From assembly GCF_040681875.1 (NCBI RefSeq), contig NZ_JBFAZP010000011.1, positions 1-64,000 of the forward strand: a stretch of 64,000 nt of DNA, read 5' to 3'. A program made the translations under genes and the position numbers. The notes below the pieces were generated by a model that saw only the letters and a list, made by a program, of their open reading frames with translations, made no database searches and was not told the DNA's origin. This DNA is from Longispora sp040681875. Lineage in GTDB: Bacteria; Actinomycetota; Actinomycetes; Mycobacteriales; Micromonosporaceae. Positions within the stretch are counted from its first letter, which is position 1. Each line of letters begins with the position of its first letter. Positions 51,114 to 60,257 of this stretch are shown in pieces.

Positions 51114-52655
51114 CTACTCCCACTCGATGGTGCCCGGGGGCTTGCTCGTGACGTCGAGGGTGACCCGGTTGATCTCCGCGACCTCGTTGGTGATCCGGGT
51201 CGAGATCCGGGCGATCAGGTCGTAGGGCAGGCGGGACCAGTCGGCGGTCATCGCGTCCTCGGAGGAGACGGGGCGCAGCACGACCGGGTGGCCGTAGGTG
51301 CGGCCGTCGCCCTGGACGCCCACGGAGCGGACGTCGGCGAGCAGGACCACCGGGAACTGCCAGACGTCGCGGTCCAGGCCGGAGGCGGTGAGCTCCTCGC
51401 GGGCGATCAGGTCGGCCTGGCGCAGGATGTCGATCCGCTCCTGGTCCACCGCGCCGATGATCCGGATCGCGAGGCCGGGGCCCGGGAACGGGTGCCGCCA
51501 GATCATCTCCGGAGGGAGGCCCAGTTCGAGGCCGATGGTGCGGACCTCGTCCTTGAACAGGGTGCGCAGCGGCTCGACCAGGGAGAACTTCAGGTCCTCG
51601 GGCAGGCCGCCGACGTTGTGGTGCGACTTGATGTTGGCGGTACCGGTGCCGCCGCCCGACTCGACCACGTCCGGGTAGAGCGTGCCCTGGACCAGGTACT
51701 CGACGCCCTCGGCGGCGAGGTCGCGGGCCGCGGCCTCGAAGCACCGGATGAACTCCCGGCCGATGATCTTGCGCTTCTCCTCGGGGTCGGTGACCCCGGC
51801 GAGCGCGCCCAGGAACTGGTCCTGCGCGTTGAAGACCCGCAGCTTGATGCCGGTGGCGGCGACGTAGTCGGTCTCGACCTGCTCGGCCTCGCCGGCGCGC
51901 AGCAGGCCGTGGTCCACGAACACGCAGGTCAGCTGGTCGCCGACGGCCTTGTGTACGAGGGCGGCGGCCACGGCGGAGTCCACGCCGCCGGACAGGGCGC
52001 AGAGCACCTGCTTGTCGCCGACCTGGGCGCGGATCGCGGCGACCTGCTCCTCGATGACGTTCGCGGAGGTCCACTCGGGGGTGAGGCCAGCGATGTTGTA
52101 CAGGAAGTGCTCCAGCACCGTCTGGCCGTGCGCGGAGTGCTTGACCTCCGGGTGGTACTGCACCCCGGCGAACCGGCGCGCCACGTCCTCGAAGGCGGCC
52201 ACGGGGGCGCCCTCCGAGGTGGCGGTGACGGTGAAGCCGGCGGGGGCCTCGGAGACGCTGTCCCCGTGGCTCATCCACACCGAGAGATCCTTCGGCAGGT
52301 CGGCGAGCAGGACACCGGGGGTCACGACGGACACCGGGGTGCCGCCGAACTCCCGGAGGCCGGTACGGGCCACGGTGCCGCCGAGCGCGCGGGCCATCGC
52401 CTGGAATCCGTAGCAGATGCCGAAGACGGGCACGCCGGCTTCGAACAGCTCATCGGAGACCTGCGGGGCGCCGGGCTCGTAGACGGACGAGGGGCCACCG
52501 GACAGGATGATCGCGGCCGGGTTCTTCGCGAGCATCTCGGCCACGGGCATCGAGGACGGGACGATCTCGGAGTACACCCGGGCCTCGCGGACGCGGCGGG
52601 CGATCAACTGGGCGTACTGCGCCCCAAAATCAACAACGAGGACGGGCTGCTGCAT
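51114..52655 (-). CDS. guaA: GMP synthase (glutamine-hydrolysing)
   Basis: 513 residues converting XMP to GMP. The class I glutaminase domain has nucleophile Cys81 in VFGICYGFQAM and QYHPEV; the ATP-pyrophosphatase domain has LSGGVDSAVAA; the C-terminal dimerisation domain ends in the conserved TIEWE. It starts 9 nt after the tetR stop codon without a clear Shine-Dalgarno, so it may be part of the MFS-tetR transcript or have its own promoter inside tetR. It completes guanylate synthesis with guaB nearby. Confidence 0.96.
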   Translation of the reverse strand: MQQPVLVVDFGAQYAQLIARRVREARVYSEIVPSSMPVAEMLAKNPAAIILSGGPSSVYEPGAPQVSDELFEAGVPVFGICYGFQAMARALGGTVARTGLREFGGTPVSVVTPGVLLADLPKDLSVWMSHGDSVSEAPAGFTVTATSEGAPVAAFEDVARRFAGVQYHPEVKHSAHGQTVLEHFLYNIAGLTPEWTSANVIEEQVAAIRAQVGDKQVLCALSGGVDSAVAAALVHKAVGDQLTCVFVDHGLLRAGEAEQVETDYVAATGIKLRVFNAQDQFLGALAGVTDPEEKRKIIGREFIRCFEAAARDLAAEGVEYLVQGTLYPDVVESGGGTGTANIKSHHNVGGLPEDLKFSLVEPLRTLFKDEVRTIGLELGLPPEMIWRHPFPGPGLAIRIIGAVDQERIDILRQADLIAREELTASGLDRDVWQFPVVLLADVRSVGVQGDGRTYGHPVVLRPVSSEDAMTADWSRLPYDLIARISTRITNEVAEINRVTLDVTSKPPGTIEWE

Positions 52656-52664
52656 GTCAAGAGC

Positions 52665-53330
52665 CTAGTCATCCCCGTCCGGGGGCCCGGCGGCGATCCC
52701 CCGCAGTGTGAGCTGGACGAGTTGGTCGATCTCCGCCGGGCCCGGCATCGGCTGGTGCGCCAGGGCCCGGTTGACCGTGACCCCGTTGAACAGTTCCATC
52801 ACCAGCTTGGCGTTGACGCCGGGCCGGACCTGGCCGCGCGCGCCGGCCCGGTCGAGCAGGGTCTGGGCCATCGAGATCCGGGCGTCCATCCCGGTGACGA
52901 GCAGGGCGGCGACCTTCGGGTTGCGGGCGGCCTCCATGGCCACGGTCCGGATCCAGGCGGCGCCCTGCTCGGTGGAGAACATGGTGACGGCCGAGGTGTA
53001 GACCGTGCGCAGGTCGGTGGCGATGTGCCCGGTGTCGGGCAGGGGTACCCGGTAGTCGATCAGGCTGGCGAACGCCTCCAGGACCAGCTCGTCCTTGCTG
53101 GCCCAGCGGCGGTACAGGGTCGCCTTGGCCACGCCGGCCCGTTTGGCGACCTCGTCGACGGTCGTGCCCTCGAAGCCGACCTCGAAGAGGAGTTCGGCGG
53201 CGGCGCGGCGGACCCGTTCGGCGACCTCGGGGTCGCGGGGGCGGCCACGGGGGGCGGCGGTCGGGTCCCCGGCCCCGGAGGCCGCCGCCTCGGGAACGGC
53301 CCCCACCGTGGCCGGCTCGCGCTTGCTCAC
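52665..53330 (-). CDS. TetR-family regulator
   Basis: 221 residues. The helix-turn-helix lies at about 37-83 (AERVRRAAAELLFEVGFEGTTVDEVAKRAGVAKATLYRRWASKDELV). The C-terminal ligand domain resembles TetR_C_11-type efflux regulators. The GTG start overlaps the MFS stop codon as GTGA. It is a likely repressor of its own MFS operon, acting at the palindrome around 54908. Confidence 0.9.
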   Translation of the reverse strand: MSKREPATVGAVPEAAASGAGDPTAAPRGRPRDPEVAERVRRAAAELLFEVGFEGTTVDEVAKRAGVAKATLYRRWASKDELVLEAFASLIDYRVPLPDTGHIATDLRTVYTSAVTMFSTEQGAAWIRTVAMEAARNPKVAALLVTGMDARISMAQTLLDRAGARGQVRPGVNAKLVMELFNGVTVNRALAHQPMPGPAEIDQLVQLTLRGIAAGPPDGDD

Positions 53331-54871
53331 TTGACCTCCACGAGCTCCGGTTCCTCAGCGACGGCCGCGTGCGCGGGCAGCCACACGGCGGCCACGAGCG
53401 CGCCGATCACGCACAGCGCCACCGAGACCCACGCGACCACGTGCAGCCCGTCCACGAAGGCCTGGAAGGCGGTACCGGTCAACTGTCCGCCCGCCTGCGG
53501 GGGCATGCCCGGCGCCGCCGCGACCTGCATCGCGCCCTGCACGTTGTCCTTCGCCATGTCCTGGGCCTGCGCGGACAGGCCGGCGGTGGCGTCGACCATC
53601 TTATGCCGGTACACCGAGTTGATGATCGAGCCGAGCACCGCGACGCCGAGCGCGCCGCCGATCTGGCGCACCGCGTCGTTGACCGCCGAGCCGACGCCGG
53701 CCTTCTCGATCGGCAGCGAACCCATGACCGCCTCGGTGGCCGGGGCCATCGCGAAGGACATCCCGAAGCCCATGATCAGGACGGCGGTGAGCACCCGGCC
53801 GTACCCGGAGTCGACCTGGGTGCCGGCGATCACCCAGAAGGACGCCGCGAGCAGGACCAGCCCGAACACGACCGGGATCTTCTCGCCGACCTTCTGGGCG
53901 ATGGCCATCGCGAGCGGGGCCCCGAACACGAGTCCGGCGGCGATCGGCATGATCCGCAGGCCGGCTTCCAGGGCGTCGTACCCCATGACGGTCTGGAGGT
54001 GGATCGAGAGGAAGAACGCCGAGCCCATCAGGACGAAGAACACGAGCGTGACGGCGATGGCGGGTACGGAGAACCGCCTGTTCGCGAAGAACCGCATGTC
54101 GAGCATCGGGTACGGGTGCCGCAACTCCCACACCGCGAACGCCACCAGCGTCACGGCCGCCACCCCGAAGCCGACCACGACCTTGGTGGCTCCCCAGCCG
54201 GCGCCCGGGGCCTCGATGATGGCCCACACGAGCGCGACGAGTCCGATGACGCTGAGCAGCCCGCCGACCAGGTCGAGCTTGGGGGCGTGCGCGTCGCGGG
54301 ACTCGGGGACGATCAGCAGCGCGCCCACGATCCCGGCGACGACGACGAACACGTTGATGTAGAACACGCTGGACCAGTCGAAATGGTCGAGCAGGTACCC
54401 GCCGAGGGCCGGTCCGGCGGCGATCCCGATCCCGGAGACGCCGGCCCAGATCCCGATCGCGGACTTGCGCTCCTTCTGGTTGGTGAAGGAGTTGGTGAGG
54501 ATCGACAGGGTGCTCGGCATGATCAGGGCCGCGCCGACGCCCATCACGGCGCGGGCGGCGATCAGCTGCTCGGGGCTCTCGCACAGCGCCGCCCACAGCG
54601 AGGACGCGCCGAAGACGACGAGACCGATCAGCAACGCCTTCCGCCGCCCGTACTTGTCCCCCCACGCGCCCGCGAGCAGCAGCAGCCCGGCGAAGGCGAG
54701 GGTGTAGGAGTCCACGATCCACTGGAGCTGGCCGGCGGTGGCGTCGAGTTCGCGCTGGAGGGTGGCGAGCGCGACGTTCAGGACGGTGTTGTCCAGGCCG
54801 ATGATGAGGAGCGAGACGCAGAGGACGCCGAGGGTGGCCCAGCGTCGGCGGTGGATGACGGCAGTGTCCAT
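53327..54871 (-). CDS. MFS drug-efflux transporter (DHA2, EmrB/QacA type, 14 spans)
   Basis: 514 residues with 14 predicted membrane spans. Motifs: LDNTVLNVALATLQREL (motif D1), the loop GAWGDKYGRRKALL (motif A) and GAALIMPSTLSIL / GPALGGYLLDHFDW (motif C, antiport). It should expel hydrophobic or cationic compounds by proton antiport. AGAGG precedes the ATG. It is co-transcribed with tetR and probably repressed by it. Confidence 0.92.
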   Translation of the reverse strand: MDTAVIHRRRWATLGVLCVSLLIIGLDNTVLNVALATLQRELDATAGQLQWIVDSYTLAFAGLLLLAGAWGDKYGRRKALLIGLVVFGASSLWAALCESPEQLIAARAVMGVGAALIMPSTLSILTNSFTNQKERKSAIGIWAGVSGIGIAAGPALGGYLLDHFDWSSVFYINVFVVVAGIVGALLIVPESRDAHAPKLDLVGGLLSVIGLVALVWAIIEAPGAGWGATKVVVGFGVAAVTLVAFAVWELRHPYPMLDMRFFANRRFSVPAIAVTLVFFVLMGSAFFLSIHLQTVMGYDALEAGLRIMPIAAGLVFGAPLAMAIAQKVGEKIPVVFGLVLLAASFWVIAGTQVDSGYGRVLTAVLIMGFGMSFAMAPATEAVMGSLPIEKAGVGSAVNDAVRQIGGALGVAVLGSIINSVYRHKMVDATAGLSAQAQDMAKDNVQGAMQVAAAPGMPPQAGGQLTGTAFQAFVDGLHVVAWVSVALCVIGALVAAVWLPAHAAVAEEPELVEVK

Positions 54872-54884
54872 CGGAGCCTCTTTC

Positions 54885-54931
54885 CGATACCGAGGGGTCT
54901 AGTAATAGAAACTAGACCCGGCGGTATCGGA
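54885..54931. promoter_or_regulatory. Nested concentric palindrome upstream of the MFS-tetR operon
   Basis: Outer arms CCGATACCG (54885-54893) and CGGTATCGG (54923-54931) and inner arms GGGTCTAGT (54896-54904) and ACTAGACCC (54912-54920) share the same centre, base 54908. It ends 14 bp before the MFS start codon, as expected for a TetR-type operator overlapping the promoter. It may also act as a terminator for the upstream GMC gene. Confidence 0.6.
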
Positions 54932-55044
54932 ATGGGGAGGGGGTATGGCGGATGTCACCCGGGTGTCGGGAGGCCGGCGCCCCGCTTGCCGGGAGGCCGG
55001 CGCCCCGACTGCCGGGAGGTCGACGCCCCGGGGCCGCGGGAGGC

Positions 55045-56700
55045 TCAGGGACGCACGGTCAGGCGTAACACCGCCGGCGCGTGCTCCGGCACCACCGGGC
55101 TCTCCGGCGACACCGGCCCCACCTGCACGTACGCGCTCCCCAGCGCCGGGCGCGGGTCGGGCTCGCCGTAGTTCGGCCAGAAGGACAGGGCCCGCTCCGC
55201 CTGGGCCGTGATGGTCAGGGACGGGTTCACGCCCAGGTTCGCGCTCACCGCCGCGCCGTCGACGATGTGCAGCCCGGGGTAGCCGTACACCCGGTGGTAG
55301 GGGTCGATCACGCCCGTCTCCGGCGAGTCCCCGATCGCGCAGCCGCCCAGGATGTGCGCGGTGAGCGGGATGTTGAACAGGTCGTTCCAGGTGCCGCCGG
55401 CCACGCCGCCCATCTTCTCGGCGAGCCGGCGGACCGCCTCGTTGCCGGCCGGGATCCACGACGGGTTCGGCTCGCCGTGGCCCTGCTGGGAGGTGAGCTT
55501 GCGGCGGCCGTACCAGGTGCGCTTCAGGCTGACGGTCAGCGAGTTGTCCCGGGTCTGCATGACGAGCGCGATGATCGTCCGCTCGGACCACTTGCGGATC
55601 GACAGCGCGCGCAGGGTCTTCGGCTCGCGGAACAGGGTGGCGATCCCGACCAGCCAGCGCGGCCAGCGCGAGCCGCCGTCGGTGAGCACGGTCTGGAGCA
55701 GGCCCATCGCGTTGGAGCCCTTGCCGTAGCGCACCGGCTCGATGTGGGTGTCGGCGTCCGGGTGGAACGAGCTGGTGATCGCCACCCCGTCGGTGTAGTC
55801 GGCGCCCTTGGCGAACGACCGCGCACCGATGATGGACTCGGAGTTCGTCCTGGTCAGGTAGCCGAGCCGATCGGACAGCCGGGGCAGCTCGCGTGCCTTG
55901 AACGTGTGCAGCAGCCGCTGGGTGCCGAGCGCCCCGGCCGCGAAGATGACCTGGTCGGCGGTGAAGGCTTTTTTCTGGTACCCGCCGGTGCGTCGGGTCC
56001 GCACCTCGTAGCCGCCGTTGTGCGGGCGCACCGAGGTGACGGTCGTGAGCGCGTGCACCTGGGCGCCGGCCTGCTCCGCGAGGTAGAGATAGTTCTTGAC
56101 CAGCGTGTTCTTGGCGTTGTAGCGGCAGCCCGTCATGCACGCCCCGCACTCCCGGCACGGCTGGCGCTCCGGGCCGACCCCGCCGAAGAAGGGGTCCACG
56201 CCGGGCTCGCCGAAGTACACGCCGACCGGGGTCTGGTGGAAGGTGTCCCCGACCCCCATGTCGTCGGCCACCGCCTTGATCATGACATCGGCGCTGGTCA
56301 TCCGGTCGTACGTGACCACGCCCAGCATCCGTTTCGCCTGGTCGTAGTAGGGGGCCAGCTCGGCCTTCCAGTCCGTGATGTGCGCCCACTGCCGGTCGGC
56401 GAAGAACGCGGGCAGCGGCTCGTACAGCGTGTTCGCGTACACCAGGCTGCCGCCGCCGACCCCCGCGCCGGACAGGATCAGCGCGTCGCGCAGCAGGTTG
56501 ATCCGCTGGATGCCGAAGAAGCGCACCTTCGGGGCCCAGAGGAAGCTGCTCAGCCGCCAGGAGGTCCTGGGGAACTCGTCGTCGGCGAACCTGCGCCCGG
56601 CCTCCAGGACCGCGACGCGGTAGCCCTTCTCGACGAGCCGGAGCGCGGAGACGCTGCCCCCGAACCCGGAGCCGATCACGATGACATCGAAGTCCGCCAT
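55045..56700 (-). CDS. GMC-family FAD oxidoreductase, cholesterol-oxidase-like
   Basis: 551 residues. An FAD-binding Rossmann motif is at IGSGFGGS (9-16), then GAGVGGGSLVYANT and a four-cysteine cluster Cys182, Cys185, Cys188, Cys192 (CRECGACMTGC). The C-terminal part has GGCAIGDSPETGVIDPYHRVYGYPGLHIVDGAAV.SANLGVNPSLTITA, the GMC C-terminal signature. Gene order (next to guaB3-guaB) matches mycobacterial choD, so a sterol or related alcohol is a plausible substrate, though ChoD-type proteins have debated activity. The ATG at 56700 is preceded by GAGG. It is preceded by a terminator and should have its own promoter. Confidence 0.85.
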   Translation of the reverse strand: MADFDVIVIGSGFGGSVSALRLVEKGYRVAVLEAGRRFADDEFPRTSWRLSSFLWAPKVRFFGIQRINLLRDALILSGAGVGGGSLVYANTLYEPLPAFFADRQWAHITDWKAELAPYYDQAKRMLGVVTYDRMTSADVMIKAVADDMGVGDTFHQTPVGVYFGEPGVDPFFGGVGPERQPCRECGACMTGCRYNAKNTLVKNYLYLAEQAGAQVHALTTVTSVRPHNGGYEVRTRRTGGYQKKAFTADQVIFAAGALGTQRLLHTFKARELPRLSDRLGYLTRTNSESIIGARSFAKGADYTDGVAITSSFHPDADTHIEPVRYGKGSNAMGLLQTVLTDGGSRWPRWLVGIATLFREPKTLRALSIRKWSERTIIALVMQTRDNSLTVSLKRTWYGRRKLTSQQGHGEPNPSWIPAGNEAVRRLAEKMGGVAGGTWNDLFNIPLTAHILGGCAIGDSPETGVIDPYHRVYGYPGLHIVDGAAVSANLGVNPSLTITAQAERALSFWPNYGEPDPRPALGSAYVQVGPVSPESPVVPEHAPAVLRLTVRP

Positions 56701-56737
56701 GCCTCGGGATGCTACTCGCGGGTAGCTTGCGACGGAA

Positions 56738-56770
56738 GAGGCCCGACCGGCAGCACGCCGGTCGGGCCTC
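56738..56770 (-). terminator. Terminator of the guaB-guaB3 operon
   Basis: Perfect 13-bp arms GAGGCCCGACCGG and CCGGTCGGGCCTC, loop of 7, located 13 nt after the guaB3 stop codon. Confidence 0.8.
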
Positions 56771-56783
56771 CCACGATCACGAA

Positions 56784-57896
56784 CTAGATGTCGAGGCTCA
56801 GCTCGACCTTCTGGAACTCCTTCAGGTCGCGGTAGCCGCACTTGGCCATCGCGCGCTTCAGCCCGCCGAACAGGTTCAGCGCCCCGCTCGGGTCGTCCGA
56901 CGGGCCGTAGAGCAGCTCCTCCAGCGAACCGAGCGGCTCGTCCCCGGGCACGTACATGCCCCGGGCCAGCTTCGGGTGGCTCGCCGACGAGTGCCACCAG
57001 GCGCCGCCGGCCGGCGAGTCCTCCGCGAGGGCGAGCGGCTGGCCGAGCATCACGGCGTCCGCGCCGCAGGCCAGGGCGCGCGCGATGTCACCCGAGGTGG
57101 AGATGTCGCCGTCGGCGATCAGGTGGACGTAACGGCCACCCGTCTCGTCGAGGTAGTCCCGCCGGGCCGCCGCCGCGTCCGCGATCGCCGAGGCCATCGG
57201 GACCCGGATGCCGAGCACCTGGTCGGTGGTCGAGAAGTCGTCCGCGCCGATGCCGATGATGACGCCGGCCGCGCCGGTACGCATCAGGTGCAGTGCGGTC
57301 TGGTAGTTGGTGCAGCCGCCGACGATCACCGGCAGGTCGAGGTCCGCGATGAACTCCTTGAGGTTCAGGGGTTCGTCCGTGGTCGACACGTGCTCGGCGG
57401 ACACCAGCGTGCCCTGGATGACCAGCAGGTCCACGCCCGCGTCCAGGATCACCGGGGCGAGGGCGAGGGTGTGCTGCGGGGACACCCGGACGGCCACCGT
57501 GCCGCCGCCGAGGCGCATCTCGCGGACCCGCTCGGCGATCAGCTCGGGCTTGATCGGCTCGGCGTAGATCTCCTGGAGCCGCGCGGTCGCGGGCTGGTCG
57601 AGGTCCGCGAGCTCGGCGAGGAGCTTCGACGGGTCCTCGTACCGGCACCACAGGCCCTCGGCGTTCAGCACGCCCAGCCCGCCCAGCCGACCGAGGGCGA
57701 CCGCCGAGGCGGGGCTCATCGTGGCGTCGGTGGGGTGGGCCACGCAGGGGATCTCGAACCGGTAGGCGTCGAGCTGCCAGGCCGTGGAGACGTCGTCGAC
57801 ATCCCGGGTTCGGCGGCTCGGCACGATCGCGACATCCGACAGGTGATATCCCCGCCGGGCGACCTTGCCCAGCCCGATCTCGACGACGTCTCGCAC
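56784..57896 (-). CDS. guaB3: IMP-dehydrogenase-related protein GuaB3
   Basis: A 370-residue TIM-barrel protein of the IMPDH/GMP-reductase family that lacks CBS domains. The catalytic-loop cysteine of IMPDH (GSICTTR in the neighbouring GuaB) is replaced: the aligned stretch IGIGADDFSTTDQ has Ser222 at that position. It is therefore unlikely to act as an IMP dehydrogenase by the usual covalent route. GuaB3-type proteins are conserved beside guaB in actinobacteria; their exact role is unsettled. The GTG at 57896 has AAGGAG 6 nt upstream and lies 10 nt after the guaB stop codon. Confidence 0.9.
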   Translation of the reverse strand: MRDVVEIGLGKVARRGYHLSDVAIVPSRRTRDVDDVSTAWQLDAYRFEIPCVAHPTDATMSPASAVALGRLGGLGVLNAEGLWCRYEDPSKLLAELADLDQPATARLQEIYAEPIKPELIAERVREMRLGGGTVAVRVSPQHTLALAPVILDAGVDLLVIQGTLVSAEHVSTTDEPLNLKEFIADLDLPVIVGGCTNYQTALHLMRTGAAGVIIGIGADDFSTTDQVLGIRVPMASAIADAAAARRDYLDETGGRYVHLIADGDISTSGDIARALACGADAVMLGQPLALAEDSPAGGAWWHSSASHPKLARGMYVPGDEPLGSLEELLYGPSDDPSGALNLFGGLKRAMAKCGYRDLKEFQKVELSLDI

Positions 57897-57906
57897 GGCG
57901 CGCTCC

Positions 57907-59409
57907 TTAACGGGAGTGGTAGTTGGGTGCCTCGACGGTCATCTGGATGTCGTGCGGGTGGCTCTCCTTGAGGCCAGCCGACGTGATCCGGATGAGCTTG
58001 CCCCGCCGCTGTAGCTCACTGATGCTATCGGCACCGCAGTAGAACAGCGCCTGGCCCAGGCCACCCACCAACTGATGGGCGACGGCGGAGAGCGGGCCGC
58101 GGTACGGAACCTGGCCCTCGATGCCCTCCGGGACCAGCCGGTCCTCGGAGACGTCCTGCTGGAAGTACCGGTCCTTGGAGTACGACCGGCGGTCGCCCCG
58201 GGACTGCATGGCCCCGAGGGAACCCATGCCCCGGTACGACTTGAACTGCTTGCCGTTGATGAAGATCAGCTCGCCCGGGGACTCCTCGCAGCCCGCCAGC
58301 AGCGAACCGAGCATCACGGTGTCCGCGCCCGCGACGATGGCCTTGGCGATGTCCCCCGAGTACTGCATCCCGCCGTCGCCGATCACCGGCACGCCGAGCG
58401 GGCGGCACGCGCGGGCCGCGTCCATGATGGCCGTGACCTGGGGGGCGCCGACGCCGGCGACCACCCGCGTCGTACAGATCGAGCCCGGGCCCACGCCGAC
58501 CTTGACCGCGTCCGCGCCGGCCTCGGCGATGGCCAGGGCACCGGAGTAGGTGGCGATGTTGCCGCCGACGACGTCGACCGACGTCTCCTTCTTCAGCAGC
58601 TTGATCATGTCGAGGAGGTGCCGGCTGTGCCCGTGCGCCACGTCGACCATGATCACGTCGACGCCGGCGTCGACCAGGGCGCGCGCCCGCTTGTACCCGT
58701 CCTCGCCGACCCCGACGGCCGCCGCGACCCGCAGCCGGCCCGCGTCGTCCTTGGTGGCGTTCGGGAACTGCTCGCTCTTCGTGAAGTCCTTGACCGTGAT
58801 CAGCCCGCGCAACTTGCCCGTGCCGTCGACCAACGGGAGCTTCTCGATCTTGTGCTGCCGCAGCAAGGCGAGCGCGTCGTCCTTGGAAACCCCGACCGGG
58901 GCCGTGACCAGGGGCATCTTCGTCATGATCTCGCGGACCGGGGTCGCGCCGTCCGTGACGAAGCGCATGTCCCGGTTGGTCACGATGCCGACCAGCGTGC
59001 CGTCGGCGTCGATCACCGGGACGCCCGAGATCCGGAACTTCGCGCACAGCGCGTCGACGTCGCGGAGGGTGTCGTTCGGCTGACAGGTCACCGGGTTCGT
59101 GATCATGCCGGACTCGGACCGCTTCACCAGGTCCACCTGGGTCGCCTGGTCCTCGACGGAGAGGTTGCGGTGCAGGACGCCGATGCCGCCGTTGCGCGCC
59201 ATCGCGATGGCCATCCGGGCCTCGGTCACCGTGTCCATGGCACTGGAGACCAACGGGATCTCGAGAGTGATGTTCTTGGTGAGCCGGGTCGTGGTCCGCG
59301 TGGACCCCGGTTCGATGTCAGCTTCGGCGGGCAGGAGAAGCACGTCGTCGAAGGTCAGACCCAGTGGCAGGGTGTTCATGGCGGTGTCCGATTCCAGATG
59401 CTGCGGCAT
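57907..59409 (-). CDS. guaB: Inosine-5'-monophosphate dehydrogenase
   Basis: A 500-residue enzyme oxidising IMP to XMP with NAD+, the rate-limiting step of guanylate synthesis. A CBS pair (about 105-215) is inserted in the TIM barrel; the active cysteine is Cys312 in GVGPGSICTTR; the flap has KSYRGMGSLGAMQSRGDRR. ATG at 59409 with AGGA upstream is chosen; a start ten codons later (MNTLPLGLTFDDVLL) is possible. It is the first gene of guaB-guaB3. Confidence 0.96.
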   Translation of the reverse strand: MPQHLESDTAMNTLPLGLTFDDVLLLPAEADIEPGSTRTTTRLTKNITLEIPLVSSAMDTVTEARMAIAMARNGGIGVLHRNLSVEDQATQVDLVKRSESGMITNPVTCQPNDTLRDVDALCAKFRISGVPVIDADGTLVGIVTNRDMRFVTDGATPVREIMTKMPLVTAPVGVSKDDALALLRQHKIEKLPLVDGTGKLRGLITVKDFTKSEQFPNATKDDAGRLRVAAAVGVGEDGYKRARALVDAGVDVIMVDVAHGHSRHLLDMIKLLKKETSVDVVGGNIATYSGALAIAEAGADAVKVGVGPGSICTTRVVAGVGAPQVTAIMDAARACRPLGVPVIGDGGMQYSGDIAKAIVAGADTVMLGSLLAGCEESPGELIFINGKQFKSYRGMGSLGAMQSRGDRRSYSKDRYFQQDVSEDRLVPEGIEGQVPYRGPLSAVAHQLVGGLGQALFYCGADSISELQRRGKLIRITSAGLKESHPHDIQMTVEAPNYHSR

Positions 59410-59873
59410 ACACAATCCTACCCAGCGGGATACTCGCACCTCGGCGGCACCCTCTGTGATCTGGACCCCGGTCCCGGCAGGCGTGACCAGGGCCGGAACG
59501 GGCGGGCGCCGCACGGGGCCGGGCCGGGTCGGCGACGGGCGCGCCACCGCGCCCGGCACAGGTCGCCCGCCCCTCCTGGCTCGGGTCGCCTTACCGCTCA
59601 CGGTACGGGCCGGCCAGCGGGCAGGCTCATGGGCCGCCGCCGGCCCGACACGGACCAGACCACTGGCGACCGGATCACCGCGCCGGTGCGGGTCGGGCGA
59701 CGCATCGGCCCTGGCCTGCGAAGACGGCGCACGGCCCGGGAGTTCGGCGCGCACCACGGGTCGGGGCGGGCGGGACGCGTACCCGTCGGAGGTTCTTGAT
59801 CGTCGGGGTCGGCCCGAGCGCGCCAGGAAGCAGGTGGAGCGCGCAGGGCCCTCGGAGCGATACGGTAGGAGGC
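59410..59873. other. 464-bp divergent intergenic region
   Basis: It lies between guaB (minus) and the DUF5319 gene (plus). It should hold both promoters; no gene is supported. A GTACCC-type repeat copy (minus strand) lies at 59779-59795. Confidence 0.45.
59861..59866 (+). promoter_or_regulatory. -10 box TACGGT for the DUF5319 gene
   Basis: TACGGT fits TANNNT and lies 7 bp before the GTG start, implying a leaderless mRNA. The GGAGG just before GTG is only 1 nt away, too near to work as a Shine-Dalgarno. Confidence 0.4.
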
Positions 59874-60257
59874 GTGCACGACGAGCCGATCGACCCTTTC
59901 GCCGGTGATCCGGGCGACCCCTCCGCGGGGCTCGACCCCGAGGAGCCGACCGATCCGCTGTCCGAGGACGAGAAGCAGGACGTCCTCGACGACCTGGAGG
60001 ATCTGGAGCTCTACCAGACCCTGCTGGAGCCGTCCGGCGTGAAGGGCCTCGTCGTGGACTGCGAGGACTGCCGCGAGCCGCACTACTTCAACTGGGAGCT
60101 GCTGCGCGCCAACCTGCGCCACCTCCTGGACGACGGCCGGCCCCGGGTGCACGAGCCCGCGTTCAACCCGGACCCGGAGCACTACGTGACCTGGGACTAC
60201 GCGCGCGGCTACACCGACGGCGTCCAGGACACCCTCGCGGCCGAGGACACCCCCTAA
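59874..60257 (+). CDS. DUF5319 family protein
   Basis: A 127-residue acidic cytoplasmic protein. It begins VHDEPIDPFAGDP and contains DLELYQTLLEPSGVKGLVVDCEDCREPHYFNWELL and HYVTWDYARGYTDGV, the DUF5319 core with a CEDC pair that could bind metal. Function unknown, but it is conserved at this spot (between guaB and rsdA/sigD) in actinobacteria, as in Rv3412. The GTG at 59874 is chosen from family alignment; it is probably leaderless. Confidence 0.85.
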   Translation: MHDEPIDPFAGDPGDPSAGLDPEEPTDPLSEDEKQDVLDDLEDLELYQTLLEPSGVKGLVVDCEDCREPHYFNWELLRANLRHLLDDGRPRVHEPAFNPDPEHYVTWDYARGYTDGVQDTLAAEDTP

